DNA of 64,000 nt from Faecalibacterium sp. I4-3-84 (GCF_023347255.1 NZ_CP094466.1:2790001-2854000); one strand, 5' to 3'; shown: positions 17,196 through 26,914, numbered from the stretch's first letter. Notes: generated by a model not told the origin, from the sequence alone. Program-made: numbers and translations.

Positions 17196-18596
17196 ATGCC
17201 GAATGAACGACATTATTCCAATGAACTGAATCTGGAAAGCGTGGGCATCAACCTGCCCTACAACATGCAGGCAGAGCAGAGCGTGCTGGGTGCGGTGCTG
17301 CTCAAACCGGAAACGCTCACCGACTTGGTGGAGATCATCCGGCCGGAGATGTTCTACACCCGGCAGAATGCGCAGATCTACTCCGAAATGCTGCGCCTGT
17401 TCACCGCCGACCAGACCATCGACTTTGTGACGTTGCTGGACGCTGTTATCTCGGACGGCGTGTTCCCCAGTGCCGACGAAGCAAAGGTGTACCTGACCGG
17501 CCTTGCCGAGACGGTGCCCAGCATTTCCAACGTGAAGGCCTATGCCCAGATCGTGCAGGAAAAGTATCTGGTGCGCCAGCTGATGGGCGTTGCAAAGGAC
17601 ATCCTGCAGGATGCCGGAGATGAGCCGGATGCCGACCTGCTGCTGGAAAACGCGGAGCAGCGCATTTATGAGATCCGCTCCGGCCGCGATTCCAGCGCAC
17701 TGACACCGCTTTCCTCCAGCATGGTGGAGACCCTGACCAACCTGCAGAAGATCAGCGGCCCGGATGCGGACAAATACAAGGGCATCCCCACAGGCTTCCG
17801 CCTGCTGGATACGGTGCTCACCGGTCTTGGCCGCGGCGACCTCATCATCCTTGCGGCCCGCCCCGGTATGGGCAAGACCAGCTTTGCGCTGAACATCGCC
17901 ACCCGCGTGGCCATGCAGCAGAAGGTGCCGGTGGCCATTTTCAGCTTGGAAATGACCAAGGAACAGCTCACGAACCGCATCCTTTCTGCTGAGGCCGGCA
18001 TCGACAGTCAGGCATTCCGCACCGGTGCCCTGCGCGCCGAGGACTGGGAATATCTGGCCCTTGCCACCGAAAAGCTGCACGATGCACCCATCTATATGGA
18101 CGATACCTCCGGCATCACCATCACCGAGATGAAGGCGAAGATCCGCCGGGTGAATCAGGACCCCACCCGCCCGAATGTGGGCCTCATTGTCATCGACTAT
18201 CTGCAGCTGATGACCACCGGCCAGCGCAGCGAGAACCGCGTGCAGGAGATCAGCTCCATCACCCGAAACCTTAAGATCATGGCAAAGGAAATGAATGTGC
18301 CCATCATCGCACTTTCTCAGCTGTCCCGTGCGGTGGAAAAGCAGGGCAACAATTCCAGCCACCGGCCCCAGCTTTCCGACCTGCGCGATTCTGGTTCTAT
18401 CGAACAGGATGCCGACTGCGTTCTGTTCCTGTACCGCGATTCCTACTATGCCAGCCAGAACCCGGACGGCGCTGAGGTGGATGCCGATACGGCAGAGTGC
18501 ATCGTGGCGAAGAACCGTCACGGCGAGACCAGCACGGTGCCGCTGGGCTGGGATGGTGCCCACACCCGCTTTATGGATGTGGACTTTAAACGCTGA
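17196..18596 (+). CDS. dnaB: Replicative DNA helicase DnaB
   Basis: 466 residues. The hexameric helicase of the replication fork (called DnaC in Bacillus). The N-terminal helical domain (residues 15-120, NMQAEQSVLGAVLL) is followed by the RecA-type motor: Walker A ARPGMGKTS near residue 222-230, the block VAIFSLEMTKEQL, Walker B LIVIDYLQLM, and IIALSQLSRAVE with the sensor and DLRDSGSIEQDAD. The length is normal and no intein is present. The stop overlaps the tilS start as TGATG, so translation of the two is coupled. Confidence 0.97.
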   Translation: MPNERHYSNELNLESVGINLPYNMQAEQSVLGAVLLKPETLTDLVEIIRPEMFYTRQNAQIYSEMLRLFTADQTIDFVTLLDAVISDGVFPSADEAKVYLTGLAETVPSISNVKAYAQIVQEKYLVRQLMGVAKDILQDAGDEPDADLLLENAEQRIYEIRSGRDSSALTPLSSSMVETLTNLQKISGPDADKYKGIPTGFRLLDTVLTGLGRGDLIILAARPGMGKTSFALNIATRVAMQQKVPVAIFSLEMTKEQLTNRILSAEAGIDSQAFRTGALRAEDWEYLALATEKLHDAPIYMDDTSGITITEMKAKIRRVNQDPTRPNVGLIVIDYLQLMTTGQRSENRVQEISSITRNLKIMAKEMNVPIIALSQLSRAVEKQGNNSSHRPQLSDLRDSGSIEQDADCVLFLYRDSYYASQNPDGAEVDADTAECIVAKNRHGETSTVPLGWDGAHTRFMDVDFKR

Positions 18597-20053
18597 TGAA
18601 CAATGAAAAAATTCTGGCGTATGTGCGCATGTTTGTTCTGCGAGAAAAGCTGCTTTGTCCGGGTGAGCCGCTGCACTTGGCCGCGGCAGTGTCCGGCGGG
18701 GCAGACAGCATGGCACTGCTGCGCATCCTGCTGGCCCTGCAGCCGGAATTCGGGTTTGTGCTTTCGGCCTGCCATGTGAACCACGGCCTGCGCGGTGAGA
18801 GCGCTGACCGGGACGAAGCCTTTGTGCGGGCGGAATGCGCCCGGCTGGGTGTGCCGCTGCGGGTGTTCCATGCTGCAGAGATGGCCGACGAAGTGGGCCT
18901 GCCGTCGGAACATGCCGGGGAGGACTGGGCGCGCCGCCTGCGCTATGCCTGCTTTGCGCGTTTGTGCGGGGAGGGGATAGATGCCGTTGCAACGGCCCAT
19001 ACTGCAAATGATCAGGCTGAGACCCTGCTGCTGCGGCTGGCCCGGGGCACGGGGCTGCACGGTGCGGCAGGCATCCGGCCAAAGCGCGGGTGCTACCTGC
19101 GGCCATTGCTGGTCCTTACCCGGCAGGATACCGAAAGCTTCTGCCGTGCAGCCGGGCAGGCATGGGTCACAGATGAGACGAACGCGACCGATGCCTATGC
19201 CCGCAACCGGGTGCGCCGTGCGGCACTGCCTGCACTGCAGAGCACCAACGGCGCAGCGGTGGAAAACCTTGCCCGCTTCTGCGAGAAGGCAGCCCGCGCG
19301 GATGCCTATTTTGCCCGGAAGGCCGAAGAGCTGCTTTCTGCTGCACGTCTGGATGCGGCACAGGCTGCCATCAAAAGCCCGGAAGCCTGCACGGTGTGGC
19401 GGCTGGGCCCGCTTTCCGCTGCGGATGCGCTTATTTTGGAAGCAGCCATGCATTCGCTGACGGCTCCCGTGCGTGACGCAGAGGAAAAATATGTGCAGCT
19501 GCTGTGCGGCCTTGTGCGGCGCGGCAGCGGTGCGGTACAGCTGACTGACCGGGTGCGCTTTTGTGCCGGAGACGGATGCTTCTGGCAGGAGATTGTGCCG
19601 GAACGGCCCCGGCAGCAGGAAGACAAACGGCTGGAAAGCCAGCCCTTTCAGCCGGAAAAACAGGCAGAATACTGCCTTGCGGGCGGCTGGAAGGTGACTG
19701 CAGGGCTTTTTACGGCTGATTTTGAAGAAAAAATACAAGTCGTTCATAAAAAAGACTTAAAAAATCAGGCGGATTATGCTAGAATAACTACGTTGTATGC
19801 TGGTCTTGTCCTGCGCACCCGCCAGCCGGGAGATGTCTACCGCCCGGCGGGGCGAAGTGTACACAACCGGCTGCGCAAGTGGATGAACGAAACGGGCATC
19901 CCGGCCAGCCAGCGCGATCAGCTGCCGCTGCTGGCGGCGGGCAGCGAAGTACTGTGGGTCTGCGGTGCGGGCTTTGCCGAGGGCCTTGCCCCGGATGCAG
20001 ACACTGCGCAGGTGCTGCAGATGGAAATGGAACATAGGGAGGAAATAACATGA
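18596..20053 (+). CDS. tilS: tRNA(Ile)-lysidine synthase
   Basis: 485 residues. It uses ATP and lysine to convert C34 of tRNA-Ile2 to lysidine, changing codon reading from AUG to AUA. The PP-loop [15 protein letters not shown] lies near residue 25-42, then [19 protein letters not shown] and [19 protein letters not shown] with the catalytic residues. The C-terminal domain shows [20 protein letters not shown] and [18 protein letters not shown]. It overlaps dnaB and hpt (ATGA), so dnaB-tilS-hpt is a tightly coupled operon; tilS-hpt-ftsH is a classical Firmicute order. Confidence 0.95.
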   Translation: MNNEKILAYVRMFVLREKLLCPGEPLHLAAAVSGGADSMALLRILLALQPEFGFVLSACHVNHGLRGESADRDEAFVRAECARLGVPLRVFHAAEMADEVGLPSEHAGEDWARRLRYACFARLCGEGIDAVATAHTANDQAETLLLRLARGTGLHGAAGIRPKRGCYLRPLLVLTRQDTESFCRAAGQAWVTDETNATDAYARNRVRRAALPALQSTNGAAVENLARFCEKAARADAYFARKAEELLSAARLDAAQAAIKSPEACTVWRLGPLSAADALILEAAMHSLTAPVRDAEEKYVQLLCGLVRRGSGAVQLTDRVRFCAGDGCFWQEIVPERPRQQEDKRLESQPFQPEKQAEYCLAGGWKVTAGLFTADFEEKIQVVHKKDLKNQADYARITTLYAGLVLRTRQPGDVYRPAGRSVHNRLRKWMNETGIPASQRDQLPLLAAGSEVLWVCGAGFAEGLAPDADTAQVLQMEMEHREEIT

Positions 20054-20598
20054 GTATGCATGATGATATCAAGACTGTTCTGGTCAGTGAAGAAGAGTTA
20101 AAGGCAAAGGTTGCTGAGCTGGGTGCCCAGATCAGCAAGGATTACGAGGGCAAGAACCTTGTTCTGGTGTCCATCCTCAAGGGCTCGGTGGTGTTTATGG
20201 CCGACCTGATGCGTGCGGTGAGCATTCCCTGCAGCATCGATTTTATGGTGGTGTCCAGCTACGGTGGCAGCAACACTGTTACCAGCGGCCTTGTAAAGAT
20301 CATCAAGGATCTGGACGGTGATCTGTCCGGCAAGGATGTGCTGATCGTGGAGGATATTCTGGATACCGGTGTCACCCTCTCGAATCTGGTGCCCATGCTC
20401 AAGATGCGCAACCCCAACTCGGTAAAGATCTGCACCATTCTGGACAAGCCCAGCCGCCGCAAGGCCGATATCCAGCCCGACTACGAGGGCTTCCAGGTGC
20501 CGGACGAGTTCGTGGTGGGCTACGGTCTGGACTACGATGAAAAATACCGCAACCTGCCTTATGTGGGTGTGCTCAAGCCTGAAGTCTACGAGAAGTGA
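20050..20598 (+). CDS. hpt: Hypoxanthine phosphoribosyltransferase
   Basis: 182 residues. It joins hypoxanthine or guanine to PRPP to give IMP or GMP. The PRPP-binding loop [18 protein letters not shown] is intact (residues about 98-115), with the [13 protein letters not shown] loop before it and the flexible [12 protein letters not shown] loop. [19 protein letters not shown] is the conserved C-terminus. A GGGAGGAAATAAC site supports ATG 20050; ATG 20056 is a possible alternative. It overlaps tilS and precedes ftsH by 42 bases. Confidence 0.97.
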   Translation: MSMHDDIKTVLVSEEELKAKVAELGAQISKDYEGKNLVLVSILKGSVVFMADLMRAVSIPCSIDFMVVSSYGGSNTVTSGLVKIIKDLDGDLSGKDVLIVEDILDTGVTLSNLVPMLKMRNPNSVKICTILDKPSRRKADIQPDYEGFQVPDEFVVGYGLDYDEKYRNLPYVGVLKPEVYEK

Positions 20599-20640
20599 TT
20601 TCTCACACTATAATTCATCCAAGAACTGGAGTTGATTTTT

Positions 20641-22803
20641 TTGCAATCCAAAAGACCCCGTTTCAATCCGCTGATCCTTGCTCTGGCGCTGGCGGCGGTG
20701 CTGATGGTCTGGTCGGTGCTGGGCGGCGCCGGCTCTGCCAGCAGCTCTTCCATGGAATATTCCACGGTGGTGCATTATTTTGAAAGCCTGCAGGTCACGC
20801 AGTTCTCGCTGGACCTGAACACCGGCGTGATCACCATGAACCTCAAGGAAGGCGGCAAGAACAACCTGCCCCTGCCCGATACCACGTCCCAGAGCACCAC
20901 GCAGGCCACCGGCGGACTGCTGAGCGGTATGCTGTCCTCCTCGGATGAGGATACTGCTGCGCAGAAGAACAGCGACGGCACTGTGACTGTGCGCTACAAG
21001 CTGCCCTATGCATCCATGTTCGTCAAGTATGTGGGCGACTACATTGCCGCCTATGACGAAGCAAACCCGGATGCTCCCATGGTGTACGATTATACCCCTG
21101 TCAAGGAAAACATCCCATGGATGGAGATCCTGTTCTATCTGGCAATGCTGGGCTGCACCGGCTTCCTGCTGTTCTCCATGATGCGCGGCGGTGCTGGCGG
21201 CGGCGGGATCATGAACGTTGGCAAAGCCAAGGTGAAGGACGAGCACGAGAACCAAAAGACAGCCACCTTTGCCGATGTTGCCGGTGAGGACGAGGAAAAG
21301 GAAGAGCTGAAAGAGGTCGTGGAGTTCCTGAAAAGCCCGGAGAAGTTCAACACTCTGGGCGCACGCATTCCCCACGGCGTGCTGCTGGTAGGCCCTCCGG
21401 GCACCGGCAAGACCCTGCTGGCCCGTGCCTGCGCAGGCGAGGCCGGTGTGCCCTTCTATTCCATTTCCGGCTCTGACTTTGTGGAAATGTACGTCGGCGT
21501 GGGTGCATCCCGCGTGCGTGACCTGTTCGATAAGGCAAAGAAGTCCATGCCCTGCATTATCTTCATTGATGAGATCGATGCTGTGGGCCGTCAGCGCGGT
21601 GCCGGTCTGGGCGGCGGCCACGATGAACGCGAGCAGACCCTGAACCAGCTGCTGGTGGAAATGGACGGCTTTGAGGCCAACGACGGCATCATCGTCATGG
21701 CGGCCACCAACCGTGCCGACATTCTGGATAAGGCCCTGCTGCGGCCGGGCCGCTTTGACCGTCAGGTCTATGTGGGCCTGCCGGATGTCAAGGGCCGTGA
21801 GGAGATCCTCAAGGTCCACACCAAAAAGAAGCCGCTGGCCCCGGATGTCTCTCTCAGGGTCATTGCACAGCGCACCGCAGGCTTTGCGGGCGCAGACCTT
21901 GAGAACCTTGTCAACGAAGCGGCCCTGCTGGCTGCACGCCGCAACCGCAAGGCCATTACCATGGAGGATATCGAGGAAGCTTCCATGAAGGTGATGGCTG
22001 GCCCGGAGAAGAAGAGCCGCGTTGTGACCCCGGAGGAAAAGAAGCTGACTGCTTACCACGAGGCAGGCCACGCGGTGGCGGGCTTCTACTGCAAGCATCA
22101 CCCCCGTGTGCACGAGATCACCATTATCCCGCGTGGTCAGGCTGGCGGCTACACCATGTACCTGCCCGAGAAAGACCGCAGCTACGTGACAAAGGGCGAA
22201 ATGTTCGAGGATATCGTTTCCAGTCTGGGCGGCCGCGTGGCCGAACAGCTGATCCTGGAGGATATCTCCACCGGTGCTTCCAATGATCTGCAGCAGGCCA
22301 CCAACATTGCCCGCCAGATGATCACCAAGTACGGCTTCTCGGAGCGGCTTGGCCCTGTGGTGTACGGTACCTCGCAGGAGGAAACCTTCCTGGGCCGCGA
22401 TCTGGGTCAGGGCAAGGGCTACAGCGAGACCACCGCTGCCGAGATCGACGGCGAGATGCGGGATATCATCGATGAAGCCTACGAGACCTGCCGCCGCACC
22501 CTGACCGAGCACATCGATCAGCTGCACGCGCTGGCACAGGCCCTGATGGAACGCGAGAAGCTCAACGAGCAGGAGTTCAACACCATTATGGCGGGCGGCA
22601 CACTGCCCCCGCGTGAAGGCGATGAGCTGAAGCCGGAACAGCCTGCTCAGACCGTGCAGGCTGCCACTGCAGAGACCGCTCAGCAGGCCGAAACTGCTGA
22701 ATCTGCAGAGACCGCTGAGCCTGCCGAACAGGCCGAAACGGCAGAGCAGATGCCGGCTTCTCCTGCACCGGAAGCCCCGGATGCACAGAAACCGCAGAAC
22801 TGA
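20641..22803 (+). CDS. ftsH: ATP-dependent zinc metalloprotease FtsH
   Basis: 720 residues from a TTG start. A membrane-bound AAA protease for quality control of membrane and regulatory proteins. Two membrane segments (about 10-28 and 160-182) flank an extracytoplasmic domain. The AAA unit has Walker A GPPGTGKT near residue 251, Walker [13 protein letters not shown] and the second region of homology with [19 protein letters not shown]. The zinc site HEAGH begins near residue 473. The last ~60 residues are a low-complexity tail of AET/AEQ repeats. TTG 20641 was chosen because GGAG is 9 bases upstream; TTG 20632 would touch the ribosome site. Confidence 0.96.
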   Translation: MQSKRPRFNPLILALALAAVLMVWSVLGGAGSASSSSMEYSTVVHYFESLQVTQFSLDLNTGVITMNLKEGGKNNLPLPDTTSQSTTQATGGLLSGMLSSSDEDTAAQKNSDGTVTVRYKLPYASMFVKYVGDYIAAYDEANPDAPMVYDYTPVKENIPWMEILFYLAMLGCTGFLLFSMMRGGAGGGGIMNVGKAKVKDEHENQKTATFADVAGEDEEKEELKEVVEFLKSPEKFNTLGARIPHGVLLVGPPGTGKTLLARACAGEAGVPFYSISGSDFVEMYVGVGASRVRDLFDKAKKSMPCIIFIDEIDAVGRQRGAGLGGGHDEREQTLNQLLVEMDGFEANDGIIVMAATNRADILDKALLRPGRFDRQVYVGLPDVKGREEILKVHTKKKPLAPDVSLRVIAQRTAGFAGADLENLVNEAALLAARRNRKAITMEDIEEASMKVMAGPEKKSRVVTPEEKKLTAYHEAGHAVAGFYCKHHPRVHEITIIPRGQAGGYTMYLPEKDRSYVTKGEMFEDIVSSLGGRVAEQLILEDISTGASNDLQQATNIARQMITKYGFSERLGPVVYGTSQEETFLGRDLGQGKGYSETTAAEIDGEMRDIIDEAYETCRRTLTEHIDQLHALAQALMEREKLNEQEFNTIMAGGTLPPREGDELKPEQPAQTVQAATAETAQQAETAESAETAEPAEQAETAEQMPASPAPEAPDAQKPQN

Positions 22804-22832
22804 TTTGACCCAAACGGAAAGGAGCGAGTGTC

Positions 22833-23867
22833 GTGGAGGAAAATTTTAACCCGGTCGCACGGACCCGCGCAAACTATTACACCCCCGGCAGCCCGGTGCA
22901 GTTCGTCTGCGTGGAGCTGCTCAAGGGTGATGTCAGCGGGGAGCACGCGGTCTGCCTGACCTTCAAGAATATTTCCAAGGTGACCCTGACCGCGCTGGAG
23001 ATCCACTTCAAGTGCAAGGGCGTGGACGGCGTGATCCTGTGCGAGGACCGGTTCGAGTACCGTGACTTGGAAGTAAAGCCCGGCGAACTGTTTGGCATGG
23101 ACGATGCGGTGTTCGTTACCGCAAAGGCCATCACCAGCGTGGATGTTTCGCTGTGCAACGTGTACAACGGCAAGAGGGTGGTGCATCTGGACGGCATCAA
23201 GCGCGTGCGCCTGCCTGCCCCCAAGCGCCTGTCTGCTGAGCTGGAAAAGGCGCTGGAGACCCGCATGAACCGCCCGGAGCTGAAGTATCAGCCGCAGGTG
23301 TTTGAAAATGGCTGGTACTGCGCCTGCGGTGCCTTCCACCCGAAGGAGGAGGATACCGTGTACTGCTCGGAGTGCGGCTGCGACCGCATCCTGCTGCAGA
23401 ACGCGCTGAACACCCTGCTGCAGCCGGAACAGCCTGCCCAGACCGAGCCGGAACTGGAAACGCCTCTTGCCCCGCAGGCCGAAGAGCCTACCCGCATCAT
23501 GGGCGCAGCGCCCGTGCAGGAGGAGCCGACCCGGATCATGGGTGCACCGTGCCGTGAAGCAGAACCACAGCCGGAAGAACCTGCTGCAGAGCAGACCCGT
23601 GTGATGGATGCCGGAATGCGGGCACAGTTCCCGGGCAGGGCATCTCATGCAGCTGCAGACGAAGGCACCCGTGTGATGCCTGCTGCAGCCCGCCGTGCAC
23701 AGCCGATATCTCAGCAGCCGGAGCCTGCCTATGACGACGAGGAAGAATACGAGGACGAGCGCGACAGCGTGGCCGAAGCGCTGATCCGCTGGGTGCCGCC
23801 CATCACTGCCATTGTCTGTGCAGCAGTGGCACTGTGCGGCTTCGTGTATTACCAGTTCGTGCTGTAA
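22833..23867 (+). CDS. Zinc-ribbon protein with TR[IV]M repeats and C-terminal membrane anchor
   Basis: 344 residues from a GTG start with an AAAGGAGCGAGTG site. I do not recognise the family. Residues about 15-130 look like a beta-rich domain. A Cys4-type zinc ribbon follows (CACGAFHP at 163-170, YCSECGC at 177-183). Residues 200-310 are disordered, rich in Pro, Glu and Ala, and hold four near-identical motifs: TRIM at 220 and 233, TRVM at 255 and 279, each after an acidic or Pro residue. A very acidic stretch (DDEEEYEDERD) precedes a single membrane helix at 321-342, leaving a two-residue tail, so it is tail-anchored with the bulk in the cytoplasm. It follows ftsH by 29 bases and is probably co-transcribed. 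Confidence 0.75.
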   Translation: MEENFNPVARTRANYYTPGSPVQFVCVELLKGDVSGEHAVCLTFKNISKVTLTALEIHFKCKGVDGVILCEDRFEYRDLEVKPGELFGMDDAVFVTAKAITSVDVSLCNVYNGKRVVHLDGIKRVRLPAPKRLSAELEKALETRMNRPELKYQPQVFENGWYCACGAFHPKEEDTVYCSECGCDRILLQNALNTLLQPEQPAQTEPELETPLAPQAEEPTRIMGAAPVQEEPTRIMGAPCREAEPQPEEPAAEQTRVMDAGMRAQFPGRASHAAADEGTRVMPAAARRAQPISQQPEPAYDDEEEYEDERDSVAEALIRWVPPITAIVCAAVALCGFVYYQFVL

Positions 23868-23878
23868 CACAAACAGCA

Positions 23879-23911
23879 GCGGAGAGGGCGGTATGCCTTC
23901 TCCGCTTTTTT
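23879..23911 (+). terminator. Terminator after the zinc-ribbon gene
   Basis: GCGGAGAGGGC (23879-23889) folds with GCCTTCTCCGC (23895-23905), followed by TTTTTT. It stands between the two tail-anchored protein genes, 26 bases before the second ATG. Confidence 0.8.
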
Positions 23912-23937
23912 GTATGCCAGAAGAAGGGAGAACCATT

Positions 23938-24738
23938 ATGCCGGAAGAAGCCTTACAGGCTGCCTTTGAGATCAAGACTGCCTGCGATGAGATCAGCCGC
24001 CGCCTGCTGCGCTGGCACTGGGAGCACAAACCCGGTGCGCACAGCTTGGGTGCATTGCTGGATCACGTTGCACAGCGCCAGCAGGAAAGCCCGGACTACT
24101 ACGACCGTATGCCGGATCTTTCCGGCAAAAACAGCTGGCAGCAGCTGGATACCACCATTTGTATGCGGGTTCTGCTGGACCCGGAAAAGGATGCCGCCAA
24201 ACCGCTGGACCTGCTGGGCAATACCAGCAATCCGGGTGCGGCCCGCCGCGCCTGCAATGCTGTGCGCACCGCCCGCAACGAAGCCGCCCACGCCACCGAT
24301 CACACCGATGCCGCTCAGGCGGCAATCCTGTTCAACGAGGCGGTGGAGAGCTTGGAAGACGGCTATGTGGGCACGGCTTTCCGCGAGAATGAACTTGCCC
24401 GCTATTACCGCGATGCAGAAAATTATCTGGTACGCTGCGGCGCAAAGGAGCCGATCGCATCCAGCCGTGCGCCGGAAGAAAAAACGGCTGCGCACGAGCC
24501 AGCCCGCCAGAGCACAAAGCAGGGCCAGAACCGCAGCACCCAGAGCCGCAAAACGGCCGGCAGCCGTTCCTCCGGCAGCAGAAGCACCACAGCGCGCAGC
24601 AGCTCGGCCAAAAGCCGCAGCACGGCAGGCCGCAAAAAGAAACAGAGAAGAACTGGCAATAAAACCGTGTTCATCGTTCTGCTGGTGGTCCTGCTGCTGG
24701 GGCTTGCCGTGCGTGCATGGAGCATGGGCGCAGCCTGA
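23938..24738 (+). CDS. Tail-anchored protein with a HEPN-like R-x4-H motif
   Basis: 266 residues. ATG 23938 follows AAGAAGGGAGAACC; longer open frame upstream overlaps the previous gene. Residues 1-165 form an alpha-helical domain containing RNEAAH at 113-118, set within a helix as in HEPN ribonuclease or nucleotide-transferase-toxin domains. The surrounding pattern (tryptophan-containing N-terminal helices, LLGN, then VRTARNEAAHATDHTDA) resembles Swt1-type HEPN domains. Residues 170-241 are a basic Ser/Arg/Thr/Lys-rich linker (SRSSGSRSTTARSSSAKSR), and 243-259 is a single membrane helix near the C-terminus. The catalytic status is uncertain. It follows another tail-anchored protein and the ftsH operon. 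The HEPN assignment is inference from the motif. Confidence 0.7.
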   Translation: MPEEALQAAFEIKTACDEISRRLLRWHWEHKPGAHSLGALLDHVAQRQQESPDYYDRMPDLSGKNSWQQLDTTICMRVLLDPEKDAAKPLDLLGNTSNPGAARRACNAVRTARNEAAHATDHTDAAQAAILFNEAVESLEDGYVGTAFRENELARYYRDAENYLVRCGAKEPIASSRAPEEKTAAHEPARQSTKQGQNRSTQSRKTAGSRSSGSRSTTARSSSAKSRSTAGRKKKQRRTGNKTVFIVLLVVLLLGLAVRAWSMGAA

Positions 24739-24836
24739 CCGCCTGTAATGCCCTGCTTCTCAGAAAAAAGCCGTCTTTTGTACACAGTTGCCAGAAAAAC
24801 AAAAATGCGTTCGGAATAAACCGGGAAAAGCGCATC

Positions 24837-24865
24837 TTGCGGGATGGGTGAAAGCGGTTTATAAT
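24837..24865 (+). promoter_or_regulatory. Promoter of the LacI-type regulator gene
   Basis: TTGCGG (24837-24842), 17 bases, perfect TATAAT (24860-24865). The predicted start (about 24872) falls inside the palindromic operator at 24871-24884. Confidence 0.8.
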
Positions 24866-24870
24866 AAGCA

Positions 24871-24884
24871 TGAAAACGTTTACA
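24871..24884. promoter_or_regulatory. cre-like LacI/CcpA operator
   Basis: TGAAAACGTTTACA matches the cre consensus TGWNANCGNTNWCA at every position and is nearly palindromic around a central CG. It lies at the transcription start of the LacI-type gene, the usual place for repression, either by CcpA or by the gene's own product. Confidence 0.75.
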
Positions 24885-24920
24885 CATAACAATGCATCCC
24901 AAAAGAGAGAAGTACTGCAA

Positions 24921-25910
24921 ATGACCATCAGTGATATTGCAAAAATGGCGGGTGTATCCAGTGCGGCGGTCAGCCGCTACCTGAACGGAGGCCCCCTGAG
25001 CGAACAGAAGAGGGCTGTCATCCACGAGGTAGTGGAAAAGACTGGCTATCGCCCGGATACCGCCGCCCAGACTCTGCGCACCGGAAAAGTGAATCAGGTG
25101 GGGGTGATTGCTCCCAGCATCGGTTCCCAGTCGGTGGGGCAGATCACGGCAGGCATTGCCAGTGAGCTGGATGCAAAGAGCTATCTGATGCTGCTGGGAA
25201 ACACCGAGCTGGATGCCCAGCGGGAATTGGGCTATCTGACTGCCATGCAGCGCAACCACGTGGCGGGCATCATCCTGCTGGGCAGCTATTATACTCCTCA
25301 GCTGGCGCAGGCGCTGAAAAACTGCCGTGTGCCGGTGGTGGTAACAGGCCAGCGTTTTCAGGATGTGGCCTGCGTGTACAACGACGACCGCACTGCAGCC
25401 CGGGAACTTGCCCAGCGGATGCTGGACCGTGGCCGCAGAAGGATCGTTTATATTGGCGGTACAGAGCGGGACGATGCCACCGGCGTGCAGCGCCGTGAGG
25501 GCGTGCAGGATGCGCTGAACGCTGCCGGACTGAACGGCGAACAGATGCCCCGCATCTGCTGCAACGCCTTTACCATGGAAGAGGGCCAGCGCTGTATGCA
25601 GGAACTGCTGGCGCGCTGCCCGGATCTGGACGGTGTGGTCTGCGTGACTGACACGGTGGCCTTTGGTGCCATGCGTGCCCTGCGGGAAGCAGGACGGCAT
25701 GTGGGGCAGGATGTGGGTCTTGCAGGCGTTGGCGACAGCTGGGCTGGCAGCATGATGGAACCGGGGCTGGCCACGGTGCGCTTTTACCAGAAGCAGGTGG
25801 GGCAGGAGGCTGCCCGGATCCTGCTGCAGATGCTGGAAGAGAATGGGAGCGGCGGGCCTGTGCGTCAGGTGACGCTGGGCTATCAGATCGTGGAGCGAGG
25901 CTCCCTTTGA
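24921..25910 (+). CDS. LacI/GalR family transcriptional regulator
   Basis: 329 residues. The N-terminal helix-turn-helix and hinge helix are typical: TISDIAKMAGVSSAAVSRYL (residues 2-21) and GYRPDTAAQTLRTGK. The rest is a periplasmic-binding-protein-like effector domain (VGVIAPSIGSQSVGQITAGI, then a late VGLAGVGDSWAG block). Proteins of this class bind a sugar or phosphosugar and control nearby genes; the effector cannot be read here. ATG 24921 was chosen: an in-frame ATG at 24870 would precede the predicted transcript start. The stop is followed after 17 bases by a HAD phosphatase, likely its operon partner. Confidence 0.92.
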   Translation: MTISDIAKMAGVSSAAVSRYLNGGPLSEQKRAVIHEVVEKTGYRPDTAAQTLRTGKVNQVGVIAPSIGSQSVGQITAGIASELDAKSYLMLLGNTELDAQRELGYLTAMQRNHVAGIILLGSYYTPQLAQALKNCRVPVVVTGQRFQDVACVYNDDRTAARELAQRMLDRGRRRIVYIGGTERDDATGVQRREGVQDALNAAGLNGEQMPRICCNAFTMEEGQRCMQELLARCPDLDGVVCVTDTVAFGAMRALREAGRHVGQDVGLAGVGDSWAGSMMEPGLATVRFYQKQVGQEAARILLQMLEENGSGGPVRQVTLGYQIVERGSL

Positions 25911-25927
25911 TGATAAAGGATAAAAGT

Positions 25928-26776
25928 ATGGGTCGTAAGCTGATTTTTCTGGATATTGACGGCACGCTGCTGCCGCCGGGTGATATGCTCATCCCGGAAA
26001 GCACTCTGGCTGCACTGGATCGCGCCAGAGCAAACGGACACAAGCTGTTTTTGTGCACCGGCCGCAACCACCGCATGACCGAACCGCTGCTGCGGCACGA
26101 CTGCTTTGCGGGCGCAGTGTGCAGCGCCGGCGGCTATGTGCTGTGCGATGGCAAGACTCTGGTGGATATCCCCATGGAGCCGCAGCAGGCTGAAGGCGTG
26201 CGCGCGGCGCTGGAGCGCAATGGCGTGGAGTGCACGCTGGAAGCCCGGGATGCCACCTTTGGCGGAAGCAAGATGGTTGAGAGATGGAACTTTATCCACA
26301 AAAAGAACGATGCACCGCTGAACAGCGAAGCAGAACGCTGGCGCAAAGCCATGGAAGAGGGCATGTCCATCCTGCCGCTTTCCGATTACAAAGGGGAACC
26401 GCTGTATAAGATCGTGTTCATTGCCGACCACGAGAGCGACCTTGCCGAGGCAAAGCAGCTCTATGCCGACCAGTTCGTGTTCTGCGAAAGCAAGCTGGAC
26501 CGTCTGACCGATGGCTTTGTGAATGGTGAGCTCATCAACCGCAAATTTGATAAGGGAACCGGAATCAAGGCCATCTGTGATCATCTGGGCTGCACGCTGG
26601 CGGATACCATCGGCTTTGGTGACAGCGATAATGACCTGCAGATGACCGATGTGGCGGGCATCAGCGTGTGTATGGCCAATGGCTCCGAAAACCTGAAAAA
26701 GCGGTGTGACCGCATTGCTCCCTCGGTATACGAGGACGGCATTGCAAAGGAGTTCAAGGCGCTGGGTCTGATCTGA
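25928..26776 (+). CDS. Cof-type HAD-IIB phosphatase
   Basis: 282 residues. A haloacid-dehalogenase hydrolase of the Cof group, which removes phosphate from sugar phosphates, flavin or cofactor precursors. Motif I LIFLDIDGTLLPPGD begins near residue 5 and carries the nucleophile Asp; FLCTGRNHRM is motif II; a Lys in INRKFDKGTGIKA is motif III; IGFGDSDNDLQM is motif IV. The middle is the C2 cap. ATG 25928 follows AAAGGA with 7 bases spacing, 17 bases after the LacI gene, suggesting the regulator controls a sugar-phosphate task. The substrate is unknown. Confidence 0.9.
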   Translation: MGRKLIFLDIDGTLLPPGDMLIPESTLAALDRARANGHKLFLCTGRNHRMTEPLLRHDCFAGAVCSAGGYVLCDGKTLVDIPMEPQQAEGVRAALERNGVECTLEARDATFGGSKMVERWNFIHKKNDAPLNSEAERWRKAMEEGMSILPLSDYKGEPLYKIVFIADHESDLAEAKQLYADQFVFCESKLDRLTDGFVNGELINRKFDKGTGIKAICDHLGCTLADTIGFGDSDNDLQMTDVAGISVCMANGSENLKKRCDRIAPSVYEDGIAKEFKALGLI

Positions 26777-26790
26777 AAAAAACAACAAAG

Positions 26791-26826
26791 GCTGCGGCAG
26801 GGATAAGACCCGGGCCGCAGCTTTTT
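26791..26826 (+). terminator. Terminator of the LacI-HAD unit
   Basis: GCTGCGGC (26791-26798) pairs with GCCGCAGC (26814-26821), followed by TTTTT. Confidence 0.85.
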
Positions 26827-26914
26827 GCTGCCACAGGGTTTTATAAAACGGAAAAACGTGGTAGAATAAACCAGAATGCCGGGTTCAAAGCCCGGCAAAA
26901 AGGGAGGAATTGAA

